Source of the DNA: Lunularia cruciata
Lineage: Eukaryota; Streptophyta; Marchantiopsida; Lunulariales; Lunulariaceae
Reading direction: 5' to 3'
DNA length: 64,000 bases
NCBI GenBank assembly: GCA_948567375.1
Contig: OX419759.1
Location: 28,993,493 to 29,057,492 of the forward strand
The translations under genes were made by a program, and so were the position numbers. The notes under the pieces were generated by a model that worked only from the letters and a program-made list of their open reading frames with translations, had not been told where the DNA came from and made no database searches. Position 1 is the stretch's first letter, and each line of letters opens with the position of its first letter. Below, one piece after another: positions 45,470-55,209 of this stretch.

Positions 45470-45916
45470 TGTCATGCCATTTGTAGTGTCACATCTTAGA
45501 TTGCTCAGACATTGGAGTTCTAGTGATAGTAGTTAGAGTTATTTCAACAGTTTCTCCGAGGCTACTTTCCAACGGTCAGATTTCATGTTTGGGGTACTGA
45601 CTTCATGGTGGGGCCCACCGTCACTTTGCACCGTTTGCACCGTTGAGTGTGCTGTCAGCGAGACCGTTAGGGTTTCAGATCTAGCTCGAGTTTAGGGAGT
45701 ATACTTTCAAAGTGCAGCTCCAGAGAGCTCACTTCTTTGATGTTGAGCCTTCGAGTTCCTGGCTATGGTGGACAGAGGCTGGCCAGCGTCACCTGGATTC
45801 TCTTGGCTAGAGTGGGTGTGGCTTGATTGTATTCAATGCCCAGTTGTTGGCAGTTTATAGAGTGATGGATCAAGTATTGATCTGAGTTGAGTTGAGAGTG
45901 GTAAACAATCTGATTA
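45470..45916 (+). repeat. Block Y, 5' end of copy B (A1 position)
   Basis: From TGTCATGCCATTTG to AACAATCTGATTA (447 bp), followed by CATCAGAGAAGTG. No X block is found on either side. Aligns with 53992-54450 throughout. Confidence 0.85.
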
Positions 45917-47259
45917 CATCAGAGAAGTGAAATCAAGGGGAAATCGGGTGCATGAACTTTGAGTGTTGGTGGTATCTCCAAGCTCGGTGGATCGTTGGTA
46001 GCTCAATTGAAGTTCAGTTTTTCCCTGGTGTGTAGAAGCTCGTTGCTTGATGGAGATTTGGTTGTAAGGAAGACTGTGTACGGAAGCGCTGGCTAATTTT
46101 TGAGCACAAAAGGAGCAAATTTTGAGCAGTGGTTGTGATTTTGAGCTCATGAGGTGAAAGCAAGACCAATTTGTTGTGAGTTGGGCTTAGAAAGTAAAAT
46201 TGAAGGTGGAGTTGTGAAGCTATTCTTGTGAATTTGTGATTTGGAGAAACCAGTGTTTTCAATTTGGCTTGAGTGAAGAGTTAGCGGGGGATTTGGCGGG
46301 CAGCCAACTTTAGGGTTTATGTCAGATTTTGGCTGGATTTTACGTCAGATTTTGGCCAGATTTGGAGGATTTCACTAGTTTGGAGGACTTTTGCAAGTTT
46401 GGAGGAGTTTTGCCAAATTTTGGAGGAAATTCAAAGTGGCAAGAAGAAAGGCCTCATTTGGCATAGGGATGTGGGCTATGAAGGCCTAGAAAGGCCAGCG
46501 AGCCAACTTGCTGGAGTGAGGCTAGCTAGTTTAGAATAGATCTTGGTCATTAGTTGGAAAAATCTGCCTTTCCTACTAGATTGTGTGCAGTAGGGTTTGA
46601 GCCCTAGATCTCTTGTTCCTAGATTGGTGTCCTAGCCAACTGGTCCACCCTCACTTGTTGACCTAGTGATTGTGCCACTGTTATCTATACACATGTAGCT
46701 TTGGCTAGGAGAGGCAATTTGATCCCTTCTTGGTGATCCTGGTAGCTTAGGACTTAGATACAAACTTCTCTTATGTCAAATGCCAAATGGTGGCAGAGTC
46801 AGTCTCGTGTTGTTTTATGAGATGGAGGGTTTTGTTTAGATTTCTTGTGATTGGACCCTCTCCATTCTCTACTTCCTGTTTGTGCACCATGTTTGTGTGA
46901 GGTGCCTTGACTTTTGAGCATTGGTGCTCTGGTGTGCTCTCAATAGTGAGACTGGAGTGATGACCAATTAGACTACCTTTGTGTCTCTTTGGTGAGGCAA
47001 GAAGTGATGATATGCAGACCATGAGAGTGCGTGTTGTGATGTAGGTTCTAGGTTACCTTTCCCCTAGTGTAGTTATCTCGGTTAGAGTTACATTAGTGGG
47101 TGGTGCTTAATTGGTGTTGGCACTTGGTGGTGTTGGCACTTGGTGGGGTACATGCGGTTGTGACTTGCGGTTGCAGTTTGTGGTTCCGGTTTGCAATTGC
47201 AGTTGCGATTACTTTGTCACAACGGAGTTTGTCGGGGATTCTAGAGGAGTTAGCCCTGC
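45917..47259 (+). other. Untranslated leader of copy B
   Basis: No long ORF. It holds repeated AGATTTTGG/GGAGGATTT-type words near 46320-46430 and an antisense tRNA-like segment. The copy C leader (57529-58855) is collinear. Confidence 0.6.
46586..46656 (-). other. tRNA-like segment in the leader of copy B
   Basis: The minus strand reads GTGGACCAGTTGGCTAGGAC (D-arm/A-box-like), an anticodon-arm-sized stretch, and TAGGG-CTCAAA-CCCTA, a five-pair stem with a six-base loop where the T-arm should be. Acceptor pairing is poor. Read as a decayed tRNA-derived piece or chance resemblance. Confidence 0.3.
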
Positions 47260-48100
47260 GGTACGCAATGGGTTAACTTGGAGTGGTACTCGGGATCAGC
47301 TTGTATCTCAGGTCCCAGTGAGGGAGGAGATTGACTCTGAGTTGGAGTTTGACATAGGAGTTGATTCAGTTGAGAGTGCACTTGGTGTGTCTGCACCATT
47401 GTTGTGGGACATGGACGAGATTGATGGAGCCTCCAAAGGCCCTAGATGTTACACTGGTACAGTGAGTACCATTGAGTTGGATGAATTCATCCAGGAGTTT
47501 GATAGTTGATGTGATCTGTAGCAAATGCAGAACTCAACTTTGTTTACACCTTTCATGGCATGGAAGGGGTTGTTTCAGCATTTGGAAGGTCTGCCGATGG
47601 ATGACTACCATGAGTTCAGGAGAGCTCAGTTTGAGGAGATTGAGTTATAGAGATAGTATTGGTCTCCGAACTATGTCTCTATCACTTCAGGTTTGGTGGC
47701 CAAGAGTAGATTGGCTGTACTTATGAGTTCTAGCTCGAGTAGTGTTGGTGGAGCTAATGGAGGTGCACTAGCTGGAGATAGTGCTACTACAAATGGAGGT
47801 ACCGCTACAAGAAGTGGTAGAGGATCTACACCTAGTAGGGGTGCAGTACCTGCCCTTACTTCTGATACAACTATGGTTACTCAGATTGAGCAGTTGGAGC
47901 AGAGATTGGCTAGTATGGCTATTGCTCAGAGGAGATCAGATTTGGGTGTTGAGGCTTCCACCTCATATGCTGGTGATAGAGATGCTTTGGACTTCATGTG
48001 CGGAGCAGCATAGGTAGATGCATCTACAGCAATGACTAGGAGTGCAGTACGTGCTCCAAAGCCTAGAGGAGCATCAATGGATTTGGACCCACAAAGAAGA
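47260..48100 (+). pseudogene. gag: gag of copy B, capsid and knuckles deleted
   Basis: Keeps the N-terminal domain (EEIDSELEFDIGVDSVESAL, DEIDGASKGPRCYTG, TPFMAWKGLFQHLEG), a Ser/Gly linker, then jumps to VTQIEQLEQRLASMAIAQRR, which in A and C lies after the zinc knuckles. The lost part (about 0.7 kb) holds the capsid-like helices and both CCHC motifs; GGTGGT-type repeats border it in the other copies. Without these the product could not package RNA. Confidence 0.65.
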
Positions 48101-48166
48101 GAGGTTGGGAGATAGGTCAGACTTCCCTAATCTTTCACACTATTTGAGGCATTGTAGACGACATCC

Positions 48167-48960
48167 ATGGTTCCTAGATGTCCCAGTGCAGGTGTGGTAG
48201 GTGGTGATAGAGTACATGATGGACTACCTCCTAGTCAGCCACTTGCTATTACACAAACTGAGTCTAGCATGATGTTGGGGGCGGCTCAATTGATTATGCG
48301 GTGTCCTTTGTTTTCGGCCAATGACATGTTTACACTCGAAGTTGACCCAACCCTAGTGTTTCGGTTGGCTGCCATGCTGTGTGAGAGTAGGGATGATGCA
48401 ATTCCTACTACTAGAGTAGAGGTGGTTGGTAGTGGAGCTAACTTGGTTGAGGAGCATGGGATCCGTTCAGCGACTAGTGGTTTATGGCAAGCAGCAATGG
48501 CTAGACTGGAGGAGTTGCCAAGTAGACCGGCCTTTGAGAGAGCATGGTTCACACCTGGTGTTGTCCTATTGGATAACCAAAGGGGGATTTTCCGTTTGGT
48601 GGGACCTTCAGGGGAAGGTCTACATACCATAGAGAGTCTTGTTAGACTTTGGTGCATAGCCCTTTATGTTAGGGAAGGCTGCAGTTGTCAATCTGGAGTT
48701 ACGAAAGACCAATATGGAGAGGTGTCCATTTCGGATCTAGACATCTCTTGGTGGTGGTTCAACACAATACATCACACATGGGGAGCTTGTTGTCCAAGTT
48801 CAGCCTGGTCATCCGACTGATAGCTTGGTGGTGAGATCTCAGGCTATTGCGACAATAGCTGAGTCATATGATGTGCTAGTTGGAGGGGCAGTGTTATACC
48901 CACGGGTTTCAACATTGACAATTGGGAGGAGACAACCTCCTATAGACTAGGTTGGCAGTC
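48167..48960 (+). pseudogene. Gag-protease linker and aspartic protease of copy B
   Basis: The linker (48167-48600) is the same as in A and C (VEVVGSGANLVEEHGIRSAT, ARLEELPSRPAFERAWFTPG). The protease follows: LLDFGA is the active-site triad, with Ser of DSG changed to Phe, then MLGKAAVVNLELRK, TQYITHGELVVQVQPGHP and ESYDVLVGGAVLYP, the usual second half of a gypsy retropepsin. An extra G near 48611 shifts the frame relative to copy C, where linker and protease are in the same frame. Confidence 0.6.
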
Positions 48961-49033
48961 TGGTGAGAGATAGGTACGTTGCCTACCTGTACGCTTCAAT
49001 AGTGGAAGTCTTGGCTCACTACAGTTCGGGACC

Positions 49034-50340
49034 ATGGTAACATCAGTTTTAGCTTTCAGTGGTGCAATTACTTGGCCTACTGATTTGTTGGAGGGGAATG
49101 TCCATGCAAAAGATACTCTTATACCAGAGAAGATCACTCGGATTTGGAGTACGAGTGGGATTGTTCCATCCACCTTGGATGTTCCATTGTGGAGTTCCAA
49201 GGAGGCATTGCAGCATCATGCAGATCCGTTGGTGCAACAAGCTTGGAGTGGAGCCTTCGTACCATCAAGAGATGAGTGTGAGAATGAGCCTTTGGAGTCG
49301 ATTGCTTTGACACCTCTGGATACCACACTCATTGCTTGGCAATATCCAATAGAGGGGATATGTCTATTGGAGTTATTCGGTGGGATTAGCACCGGACTAC
49401 CTGTGGTATTATAGGCGGGTATACAAGTACAGAGGTACTTGTATGTAGAGAGAGATGAGACTGCTAGGCAAGTCTCTCTATATCATGTGGCACACTTGGC
49501 CTATTAGTATCCAAAGTTATTACCGATGTCAGCAATCAGAGGTTACTAGAAGGCCATACCAGTAGACATTTCCTTACTACAGGCGCATGATCTGAAGAGA
49601 CATGGGCCTATTCACTAGGTGATTTTTGGATGGCCATGTCAGGAGCATACATGTGATGGTAAAGGTTTGGGTCTTCAAGATCCTTGTTCAGGTGTGTTTT
49701 GGGAGATGTTATGGATATTACGACATCTCCAAGTTCATCAGTCCGTTTCTTGAGCTTACCTTTTGGAGAATGTGCCTTTGATGGGTGATTCTCGCACCAT
49801 AGTGGTGGCGAGTACACATCAGGTCTATTCTTAGATGGGACCTGCTATTTTGTTAGATGTAGCTAGAGTGGGATCTCGGGCTCATCGTCTTCATCTTTGG
49901 TGGACAAACCTCTTACCCAAAGAGGTTCTACAACTTGCTTATGATGGGATTTAGCGACTTGACCACATCCTTGTCAAAGATATCTTGGATGTTGGGCATC
50001 AATATCAAATAGTGGTAGTGGCTGATAGGTCACCTATGGCACTGATGAACCTAGTTGGACAGCCTAGAGCCACATTTCTCACACTCATGAGTTTCCTAGG
50101 CTCTCATGCTTTTCAAGAGGGAGGACCTAGACTTGTTTGGGACTCACAATTACAGCAATTGGTGGAGCCCAATGCTGATGAGAGAGAGCGGGCAATGGGT
50201 TTTTGCACTGGTATTAACGCTGTTCTAGCAATGTCAGAGGCATCAAGGTGTCAAGTGTTAGGTCAAGCTATGGATCTGAATTTTTTGACCTAGATTGTGA
50301 GCCTTGGCTTGGCACTTGATAGGCATCACTACTTGGACAC
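49034..50340 (+). pseudogene. C5 DNA-cytosine-methyltransferase-like domain of copy B, between protease and RT
   Basis: One frame with TAG stops. After a spacer (to about 49340) come motif I LLELFGGISTGL (49364-49399), the motif II region YLYVERDETARQ, motif IV FGWPCQ with the catalytic Cys codon at 49637-49639, LGLQDP...GVFWEML, motif VI LLENVPLMGDS, motif VIII GSRAHRLHLWWTNLL (the RxRxxWxN form), and at the end ERERAMGFCTGI followed by EASRCQVLGQAMDLN, like motifs IX-X of DNMT3-type enzymes. The domain would methylate cytosines in DNA. Its place in a retrotransposon pol resembles cases reported from charophytes and dinoflagellates. It is inactive here through stops, but every catalytic signature is still readable. 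Confidence 0.75.
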
Positions 50341-50699
50341 TTGTGAGCCTTGTGCCTATCAAGATGATTGAGGCACATTCTAGGGGTGATGGACAGAGTG
50401 GGCATGGGATTCTTGGGAAACAATCAGTAGCTACTAGGGAGAGTGCACTACTTGGAATCCATCCAGGTGAGCGTGGGCTACTTGGATTACACCCTTGGTC
50501 CACTTGGGATGCAACTAGAGGACGTGTGGAGCTTGCAGCCAAAGTGAAGGGAGTTTTTCACACAGAGATTGAGACCTCTAGTGGTTGGGGGCATGATACT
50601 ATTGCTCCCAAGGGCCCATGGTAGCAGCCAGTCAATACGTCTTCCACTCCTACAATAGTTACAAAGGATACTAGTGAGCCAGACCTTGGACCCAAGCTT

Positions 50700-51640
50700 A
50701 CTAGAGAGGAAAGATGGAGGGTTGGAGGTTCTTGAGGAGCCACATGAGTTGTTTAGCCTTAATTATGAAGGATTTGGGTGCTCTAAAGGGACCTGGTATA
50801 GGGATTGAGCTGATTAGCTATACAATAGTTTTCTGACATCCTTATCGATATAGTGATATGGAGAGGACATTTATTCAGAGCCGGAGTAGTGACCTTTTTG
50901 AGGCTGGTTTAGTGGAGGTTTCACATGGAGAGTATGCATCAGCGACATTGATGCCAACCAAGAAGGATATGCATGGCAACTACACAGATAGGCGGATGTG
51001 TGGAGATTACCATCTTATCGACTGACAGACCAGGGCTGATCGGTATGCCATGCCTACATTGGAGGAGATTTTTGAATCAATTGGGCATGCAAAGGTCTTT
51101 AGTACTTTGGATCTTTGAGCGGGATATCATCAGTTGCCAATCAGGGAGGAGGATAAGTCCAAGACAACATTTTGGGCTATTGATGCTCACGGCAAGGATG
51201 TGTTATATCAGTGGAGGTTCTTACCATTTGGGTTAAAGAACGCTCCTATTGAGTTCCAGAGGGTCATGGATAGGATCCTAGCTAGATTGGATTTTGCTCG
51301 GTGCTATATGATGACATTTGGGTCTATAGCACTATTGTGGAGGAGCATGAGAGACAATTATTGGAGGTGTTTGAGAGGTTGAGATCTCATGGACTCAAAT
51401 TACATCCTGGGAAGTGTAGGTTCTTCCACAAGCAAGTTGAGTATTTGGGTCATACTATCTACCCCGGAGGACTTGGTGTTCAGTAGACCAAGGTGGACGC
51501 TATTGTATGTATTCCTCGGCCTATAGATGTGAGCAGAGTGCAAGCATTCCTTGGGTTGGCAAACTTTTATCACCGCTATGTTAGAGGATTTAGTGCTATT
51601 GCCAAGGCCTTGACAAAGTTGACTAAACTTACACATGAGT
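50700..51640 (+). pseudogene. Reverse transcriptase of copy B
   Basis: Begins with PYRYSDMERTFIQSRSSDLFE, then LMPTKKDMHGNYTDRRMCGD, ADRYAMPTLEEIFESIGHAKVFSTLDL, GYHQLPIREEDKSKTTFWAI, YQWRFLPFGLKNAPIEFQRVMDR and, after a frameshift, YDDIWVYS, the catalytic box with both Asp. The thumb follows: GLKLHPGKCRFFHKQVEYLGH, QAFLGLANFYHRYVRGFSAIAK. All gypsy motifs are in order. The +1 break just before YDD and stops at 51026 and 51118 inactivate it. Confidence 0.85.
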
Positions 51641-52130
51641 AGTGTTAGGGAGATGAGCATGAGAGAGCTTTTGTAGAGCTCAAGGAGAGGTTGATATATG
51701 CTTCTATTTTGAGGAGACCGATCAAAGGATGACCATTTCAGGTTCATATTGATTGGAGTATGTTGGGGCTTGGAGAGCTGCTCACCCAACATGATGATAT
51801 GGGGAAGGAGTTTGTGGTGGCCTATGCTAGTTGCTCCAACAATTCAGCGGAGGTGAAGTATAGTTCATATGAGGGAGAGTGCTTGGCAGCAGTTTGGGCT
51901 GTAGCACATTTTTGATGTTACCTATTTGGTAACCCCTTCACTCTCATCACTAATCATCAGCCACTGAAGTGGTTGATGGAGTCTGACAAGCTTTCAAGGA
52001 ATCTTGCACGATGGGCTCTGATTTTACAAGAGTATGATTTCACGGTTGTTCATAGACCTAGAGTGGTGAACCGTGATGCAGATGGGTTGAGTAGAAACAG
52101 CCAATAGGATCAGATTGGAGCACGTTGGCA
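51641..52130 (+). pseudogene. RNase H of copy B
   Basis: IDWSMLGLGELLTQHD, VVAYASCSNNSAEVKYSSYEGECLAAVWAVAHF, LFGNPFTLITNHQPLKWLME, ARWALILQEYDFTVVHRPRVVNRDADGLSRN: the gypsy RNase H signature. The Asp of TDHQPL is Asn here (Asp in copy C), and a TGA follows AHF. It removes RNA from the RNA-DNA hybrid. Confidence 0.85.
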
Positions 52131-52439
52131 TGGTGAGATAGATGAGGAGATGGTGCTAGGTTGGCATGCATCTGCCTTTCTGTGTATATTTTTAGAGGCT
52201 TTGGTGGTATCTCTCTTGGCACATACAAGAGGAGTTATTGAGGTCATAGATCCAAAGCGTGAAGATATTGGTACAGTTCAGTGAGACAATCATGATGATG
52301 TCTTTGTGATGGACTATCTTTGCACTGGTGTTGTGGGTGGCACAGTTGGGGCCAAGGAGAGAGACCGTGTTCTTCAGCAAGCTCGACAGTTGAGATTGGA
52401 GGGCAGACACCTTTTGCGTGTATGGGAGGATGGTAGAGT

Positions 52440-53330
52440 GCGAGTAGTACCACTTCCATCTCAGAGACCATAGTTGGTCCGTCATGCTCATCAGGAGCTA
52501 GGACATTTTGGAGTAAAGTATACATATAGCTTACTCTAGAGCCATTATTGGTGTGCAGATCGAGGTACAACAATTTGTTACTAGATGTGTGGTTTGTGAC
52601 CAAGTTAGAGCATCATTCAATGCTCCTATGCCACAATTACACCCATTACCTATCATGGAATTGGGTTACCGTTGGAGTTTGGACTTTGTTGGACCTTTAC
52701 CGCTGATTGTGAGACATCATCGGTATGTTTGGTGATGGTGGAGCATTTCTCCAAGTGGATTGAGTTGGTGGCACTTCTTGACAAGTCTAGTGAAGGGACA
52801 ACTTACTTGTTCTTGGATCGAGTTCTTAGTCATTTTGGTGCACCAATTGAGGTTTTGACTGATCAGGGTACAAAGTTCTTAGGGGAGTTTCAGGTCTTGT
52901 GTGATCAGGCTTTGATTGATCACCATACTACCTCCCAAGATCACCCTAAGGTAGATGGCTTAGCAAAGAAAGTGGTTCAGACAATGAAGAGAGGATTGCA
53001 AAAGTATGGTTTGCAGAGAGGACACTTGGGAGATTGGGATCTCCAGTTACCTTGGTTGGCCATGGGCTATCGGTTTAGCCGGCAAGCCTCCTTAGCATCC
53101 TTCTCTCCGTACTTTCTACTCTATGGACAAGATCCTGATTTACCCGTAGCCATCTATCAAGATGCTAATGTAGTTTTGGACTTGGATGACCCCAATGTAT
53201 GGATGAGCGCATGTTCTCAGCGGGTAGAGATCTTTTGGAGAGTGATGCTGATGGCCTTTGAGAACTTGGCGATTACTCAACATAGAGATACTTTATGCTA
53301 TGCTACCATTAGAGGAGGAGGTTATAGACC
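52440..53330 (+). pseudogene. DDE integrase of copy B
   Basis: The zinc-binding part is seen as LVRHAHQELGHFGVKYTYSLL and RCVVCDQVRASFN (the HHCC set). The core has YRWSLDFVGPL with the first Asp, then VEHFSKWIELVAL, FGAPIEVLTDQGTKFLGEF with the second Asp, and HPKVDGLAKKVVQTMKRGL, where the catalytic Glu (normally AE) is Lys. LPWLAMGYRFSRQASLASFSPYFLLYGQDPDLP follows. A stop near 52734 and the Glu to Lys change show it is inactive. A DDE integrase here argues against a tyrosine-recombinase element. Confidence 0.85.
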
Positions 53331-53339
53331 CTTGATCCA

Positions 53340-53715
53340 TCAATTTGATCCAAGAGACTCTGTATATCTACAGCAGATAGTACCAATGACACTCAATGTT
53401 TTGACAAGCGTAAATCTTGAGAGTGCGTGAGGTTTTGCCATCTGGAGTCCTTGTGTTAGAAGGACGTGATGGTGTTGTTTGGAAGGATCATGTGCGCAAT
53501 TGTGCGCATGCCACCCCCCAAACATTGATGGTACTATGGACTCAAGCTTGGGACTTGTACGTGCAAGCTTGAGGTGTATGTTATGTGGCTCTTTTGGTGG
53601 AGCTACTACTATGTTTGTGTGTGATAGTTGTTCAAGAGGATGGCATATGTCATGTTTGACTCCTCCCTTCATGGTAGTTCCTCAAGGACAGTGGTTATGT
53701 CCTAAATGTACTTGA
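53340..53715 (+). pseudogene. C-terminal tail of pol with complete PHD finger, copy B
   Basis: First a short GPY/F-like segment (VLPSGVLVLEGRDGVVWKDH) in one frame, then, after a frame change, an open stretch whose residues C33, C36, C48, C51, H56, C59, C74 and C77 (counted from the ATG at 53479) give C-X2-C-X11-C-X2-C-X4-H-X2-C-X14-C-X2-C, the C4HC3 pattern of a PHD zinc finger, with the usual Trp two residues before the last Cys pair. Such fingers commonly read histone H3 tails. Its place after integrase parallels the chromodomain of chromoviruses, so a role in choosing integration sites is my inference. A TGA ends it at 53713. Confidence 0.75.
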
Positions 53716-53881
53716 CCTATAGCTAGTTCATTCTTTATATGATATAGATTGTAGACAGGCGATTAATGATAGGGCTCCATAGCACCCGGCCTCCTGATCT
53801 TTGCCCATTATAGGTATACCATATACTTAGAGTAGATGACTATCTGGAGTTAGAGGAACCTAATTGCCAGCTAGGGGGCAA
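53716..53881 (+). other. 3' untranslated region of copy B with purine-rich tract
   Basis: Non-coding, ending CTAGGGGGCA just before block X. The G run (53873-53878) is placed like a polypurine tract, from which plus-strand synthesis would start at X. Confidence 0.5.
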
Positions 53882-53989
53882 TTGTGGCACTTTAGAGTCT
53901 ATGTATGACTTATGTGTGAGTTGTGCTTCTAAAGTGTATGATGTTGACAGCAATGTATGTTATGTAGCGATATATATATACGCATGATA
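53882..53989 (+). repeat. Block X, internal copy of B (B1 position)
   Basis: From TTGTGGCACTTTAGAG to GCATGATA (108 bp), then GC, then block Y. Repeated at 54451-54555 and, on the minus strand, in copy D. It carries a TATA-like run. Confidence 0.85.
53971..53980 (+). promoter_or_regulatory. TATA-like run in block X
   Basis: TATATATATA lies about 21 bases before block Y. A start site about 25-30 bases downstream of its first T would fall at or a few bases inside the start of Y, which is also where three genomic copies begin. This suggests X is the promoter part (U3) and Y starts the transcript. In D the run is weaker (GTACATATG). Confidence 0.45.
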
Positions 53990-53991
53990 GC

Positions 53992-54450
53992 TGTCACGCC
54001 ATTTGTAGTGTCACATTTATATTGCTTGAACATCGACTTCTAGTGATAGTAGTTAGAGTTATTTCAGCAATTTCTTAGAGGCTACTTTCCGACGGTCAGA
54101 TTTCATGTTTGGGTTATTGACTTCATGGTGGGGCCCACTGTCACTTTGCACCATTTGCATCGTCTAGTGTGCCATCAGCGGACCGCTAGGGTTTCAGACC
54201 TAGCTCGAGTCTAGGGGGTATACTTTTGAAGTGTAGCTCCAGAGAGCTCACTTCTTTGATGTTGAGCCTTCGAGTTCCTGGCTATGGTGGACTGAGGCCG
54301 GTGAGCGTCACTTGGATTCTTTTAGCTAGAGTGAGTGTGGCTTGACTGTATTTAGTGCCCAATTGTTGGCAATTTATAGAGTGACAGATCAAGTACTGAT
54401 CTGAGTTGAGTTGAGTTGAGTTGAGTTGAGAGTGGTAAACAATCTGATTA
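53992..54450 (+). repeat. Block Y, 3' copy of B (A2 position)
   Basis: 459 bp, aligned to 45470-45916 with scattered substitutions. The length difference is an expansion of a GAGTT repeat (54405-54430). It ends CTGATTA and runs straight into a second X instead of the CATCA sequence that follows the 5' copy. Confidence 0.85.
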
Positions 54451-54555
54451 TTGTGGCACTTTAGAGTCTATGTATGACTTATGTGTGAGTTGTGCTTCTA
54501 TAGTGTATGATGTTGACAACAATGTATGTTGTGTACAATGTATATACACACGACA
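54451..54555 (+). repeat. Block X, terminal copy of B (B2 position)
   Basis: 105 bp matching 53882-53989, ending ACACGACA, followed by the AAGT duplication. Confidence 0.8.
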
Positions 54556-55209
54556 AAGTTGAAAAGATGGTAACTTGATGAGGTTCAATGGTTGAGAATA
54601 AAAAGTTACTTAGGCACTTGCAGTTTTACGGCATAGTGGATGAAAGGAGGACATTCCTTCAAAGGTTGACAACTGGCAAGAAGAAAACACACATGAAAAA
54701 ACCTTTTGTTGAGAAGCCCAATCAAGTCCAATCAATCCACTTGGATTTTGAGCCATTTGGGAGGAGTTCAGGAGTGTGTGGAGATGAGAGAGATGTGAGA
54801 GGAAAGATCTATATTTTATAAGAGTTCTCTAGCATATAGCACTTGAGTGAATAGTAAATTCTGTTTTTTTTTCAATTTTGGTTCCATTGGTACCTAGATT
54901 GAAGACTATGGAGTATTGAGTAGAAATGAGTATTTTTAAGTTTTTTAGAGTTTAGAATGATCATTACATCATTGAGAGTGATGGGTCTATTTTTTCATTT
55001 CTAATCTCTTAGTTTTTATGATTAAGTTCCATTGGAATTTAGTTTGAAAATTGTAGAGATGGAAATTGAAAGTTATGAGATTTTATAGTTTTTAGGGTTT
55101 GGAGAGATTGTTTTTTCTTATGTGAGTTGGAATGTGAAGGGTTGTGGTTTTTAGGTATGGGGAGATATATAGAGGAATATCACATGTTACTATAGTTATT
55201 CTTGTGCTA

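Larger units (their letters stand above)
45470..54555 (+). mobile_element. Copy B: gypsy retrotransposon with methyltransferase and PHD finger, split-direct-repeat ends
   Basis: 9.1 kb, flanked by AAGT on both sides (45466-45469 and 54556-54559). Order: Y repeat, leader, gag N-terminal part, protease, C5-methyltransferase-like domain, RT, RNase H, integrase, PHD finger, purine-rich tract, X, Y, X. Ends are TGTCATGC...CGACA. RT, RNase H and integrase are plainly of the Ty3/gypsy kind. Capsid and zinc knuckles are deleted compared with A and C. Many stops, frequently TAG where copy C has CAG or TGG, and a few frameshifts make it dead. The methyltransferase keeps one frame across its whole length apart from the stops. 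Confidence 0.85.

Noticed and set aside
48286-48657. Minus-strand 123-codon ORF in copy B
   Set aside because: Antisense shadow of the gag-protease linker, which is supported by homology with A and C.
45470-54555. Copy B as a DIRS/Ngaro element because of its split direct repeats
   Set aside because: It has a clear HHCC plus DDE integrase and no tyrosine recombinase motif; RT and RNase H are gypsy-like. Only the end structure resembles Ngaro/PAT.
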